Source of the DNA: Rodentolepis nana | Lineage: Eukaryota > Platyhelminthes > Cestoda > Cyclophyllidea > Hymenolepididae | Assembly: GCA_900617975.1 (NCBI GenBank) | Contig: UZAE01013569.1 | Location: 1 to 21,140, forward strand | DNA length: 21,140 bases | Direction of reading: 5' to 3' | In this document: in pieces, positions 19,770 through 21,140 of the stretch | How the letters are laid out: every line of letters starts with the position of its first letter | Numbering within the stretch: position 1 is the first letter of the stretch | Notes under the pieces: model-generated | Databases searched by the model: none | Seen by the model: the letters and a program-made list of their open reading frames with translations, nothing else | Told to the model about the DNA's origin: nothing | Translations under genes and position numbers: made by a program

Positions 19770-20679
19770 TAACCCAATGTGTAAAATTTATTTCCATGTT
19801 AAGCACTTAGGTTTAAAGATTCTCGCCCGATTTCAAGCCGTTGTAATAAATTTATAGATAACTCCTCCAGATCGAGCCAATAAAGACACCAACAAATATG
19901 ACAAATAGGAATGTTATTCTAGGCACACAAGCTCACCCCGTGTATAATCCATTTTATATGAGATAGAGGCATGTCCGTTCCATTCTTGAAATCTAATCAA
20001 CACAAGCTACAAGTGCAAAGCACAATTGACCAACTGACCTCCTATGCTCCGGCTCTCCCATTGGTCCGCACTGTAGGCAAAGTTTGCCTTCGTTTACTAC
20101 CATTTTGACTCATTCCGTGACAAGGTTTGAATTATGTGCTCTCGTGGCATTTATTTGCGTTCAGTCAAGTACAGGAAGAGGAGTTCGCTCCCTCCCCCCC
20201 CCCCCCTAGAGTTTACTAACCACATGGAGAGCTATAAAGTGGTATTTTCTAACTACATTTCAAGGTTATCCTTGACTGCCCCTTCCGGAAACACCACATA
20301 TTGAAACTGTTAGACGATTTTGCCATTTTCTTCTACTTCACAGAATTTTAATTCGTTACATAGAAAAAACAATTGTAAAATTCTAGCAGGGTCCTAAATT
20401 TGTGACAAAATATGGCATGAGAATATAGTAAAGTACCATAGCCAATACGCAAATTTCATTTGGATATGGTGACGATAATTTTAATTCGCTTTTCGATTCA
20501 ACCCATTGTTCTACATTGTTCAACCCATTGTTCACTTAAGGCTACTTACCTGTGCCGCCTTGGTCCAATTTTGTGGTAAGAGAAATTACAAAATGACACG
20601 AAAGACGATAACCCAGATTGTACCTTACTTCTATATAATGGTAACTCGCAAGTTTTCCTCTTTAAGGTTGTTCGTCATT
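19770..20679. other. Sequence between copies B and C, no gene seen
   Basis: About 900 bp with no recognisable coding region. It holds a C13 tract at 20194-20206 and a short direct repeat of TTCAACCCATTGTTC at about 20496 and 20519. The 63-residue frame at 20506-20697 runs into repeat copy C and is not called. Confidence 0.5.
20194..20206. repeat. Poly-C tract (C13)
   Basis: Run of 13 C between repeat copies B and C. Confidence 0.95.
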
Positions 20680-20742
20680 TGTCAACTAAAGGGCTAATGA
20701 TAACCATCAAGACGTCTGTCACTTGATATAAATAAATAAATT
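20680..20742 (+). repeat. Dispersed repeat family, copy C (3' fragment)
   Basis: Only the last ~60 bp of the family is present: GTCAACTAAAGGGCTAATG, ATAACCATCAAGACG, then GATATAAATAAATAAAT. It is closest to the reverse complement of copy D. A 5'-truncated 3' end is what target-primed retrotransposition commonly leaves. Confidence 0.8.
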
Positions 20743-20959
20743 TTACAAATGAAGCCGCGGAATATTTCAGCTCCACAACAAAATAAGACAAATTTTGGCA
20801 GTTTGACAGAGTAAAGGAGAGAGATAATGAGAGACAAACAACGTGCTCTTAAAAAAAACCTGCGCCATTAGTGACGGACCACATATTAAACTCCATTTGG
20901 GACAAGCGACCTTAGTAGGTATCTAGTTCGTCTATCTATTCACTTATAATTGACACAAT

Positions 20960-21140
20960 ATTTATTTATTTATATCAAATGGCAGGCGTCTTGATGGTTA
21001 TCATTAGCCCTTTAGTTGACTTCAGTCTTCACATAGGGGAAGGAACATCAAAGTGGGAAAAAAAGTCGAGTGCTTGAAGAGTGCTTCAAAGACGAAGGTG
21101 GAAAAAGGTGAGGTTAGTACTGTGGAAGTAGTCGAATATG
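20960..21140 (-). repeat. Dispersed repeat family, copy D (runs off the window)
   Basis: Minus-orientation copy beginning at its tail, ATTTATTTATTTATATC, followed by GGCAGGCGTCTTGATGG and AGCCCTTTAGTTGAC. It continues through a CAGTACT block to the end of the window, where it is cut. It matches A, B and C over the 3' ~60 bp and A and B further in. Confidence 0.8.

Overview
This is a stretch of AT-rich animal (metazoan) genomic DNA, mostly non-coding. Two protein-coding loci can be recognised by residue-level similarity, and both are on the minus strand. The organism cannot be fixed from the sequence alone. Exons with GT..AG introns, introns of kilobase size, (TAAA)n-tailed dispersed repeats, a divergent but complete GET4 and a homopolymer-rich SUFU point to a non-vertebrate animal. 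A parasitic flatworm is my best guess, and it is inference only.

Layout, left to right. 1-7620: no exon that I can support; microsatellites, C/G homopolymer tracts (one with an unresolved base at 3690) and possible old SINE relics. It probably lies in or beyond the second SUFU intron. 7621-8215: second coding exon of suppressor of fused (SUFU), carrying an insert of about 107 residues rich in Gln and Ala. 8216-11043: intron 1 (2,828 nt). 11044-11354: first coding exon of SUFU, with the start ATG. 11390-11564: probable SUFU promoter with four CCAAT motifs and a TATAA-like motif. 11600-14200: intergenic, no gene seen. 14201-15154: GET4 (TRC35), one uninterrupted coding exon, with a likely small 5'UTR intron (15168-15564) and a CCAAT motif upstream. 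15610-18100: AT-rich, no gene. 18101-21140: four copies or fragments (A-D) of one dispersed repeat family ending in a (TAAA)n tail. A and B are inverted relative to each other, B contains a ~42-bp tandem repeat, C is a 3' fragment and D runs off the window.

The two genes act in unrelated pathways: SUFU restrains Gli transcription factors in Hedgehog signalling, and GET4 works in the BAG6/TRC35/UBL4A pre-targeting step for tail-anchored membrane proteins. I see no operon-like or functional link between them. No bacterial-type system, CRISPR array, virus or toxin gene was found. The most noteworthy signals are the SUFU insert, flanked by an 8-bp direct repeat exactly 300 bp apart, and the inverted repeat-family cluster at the right end.
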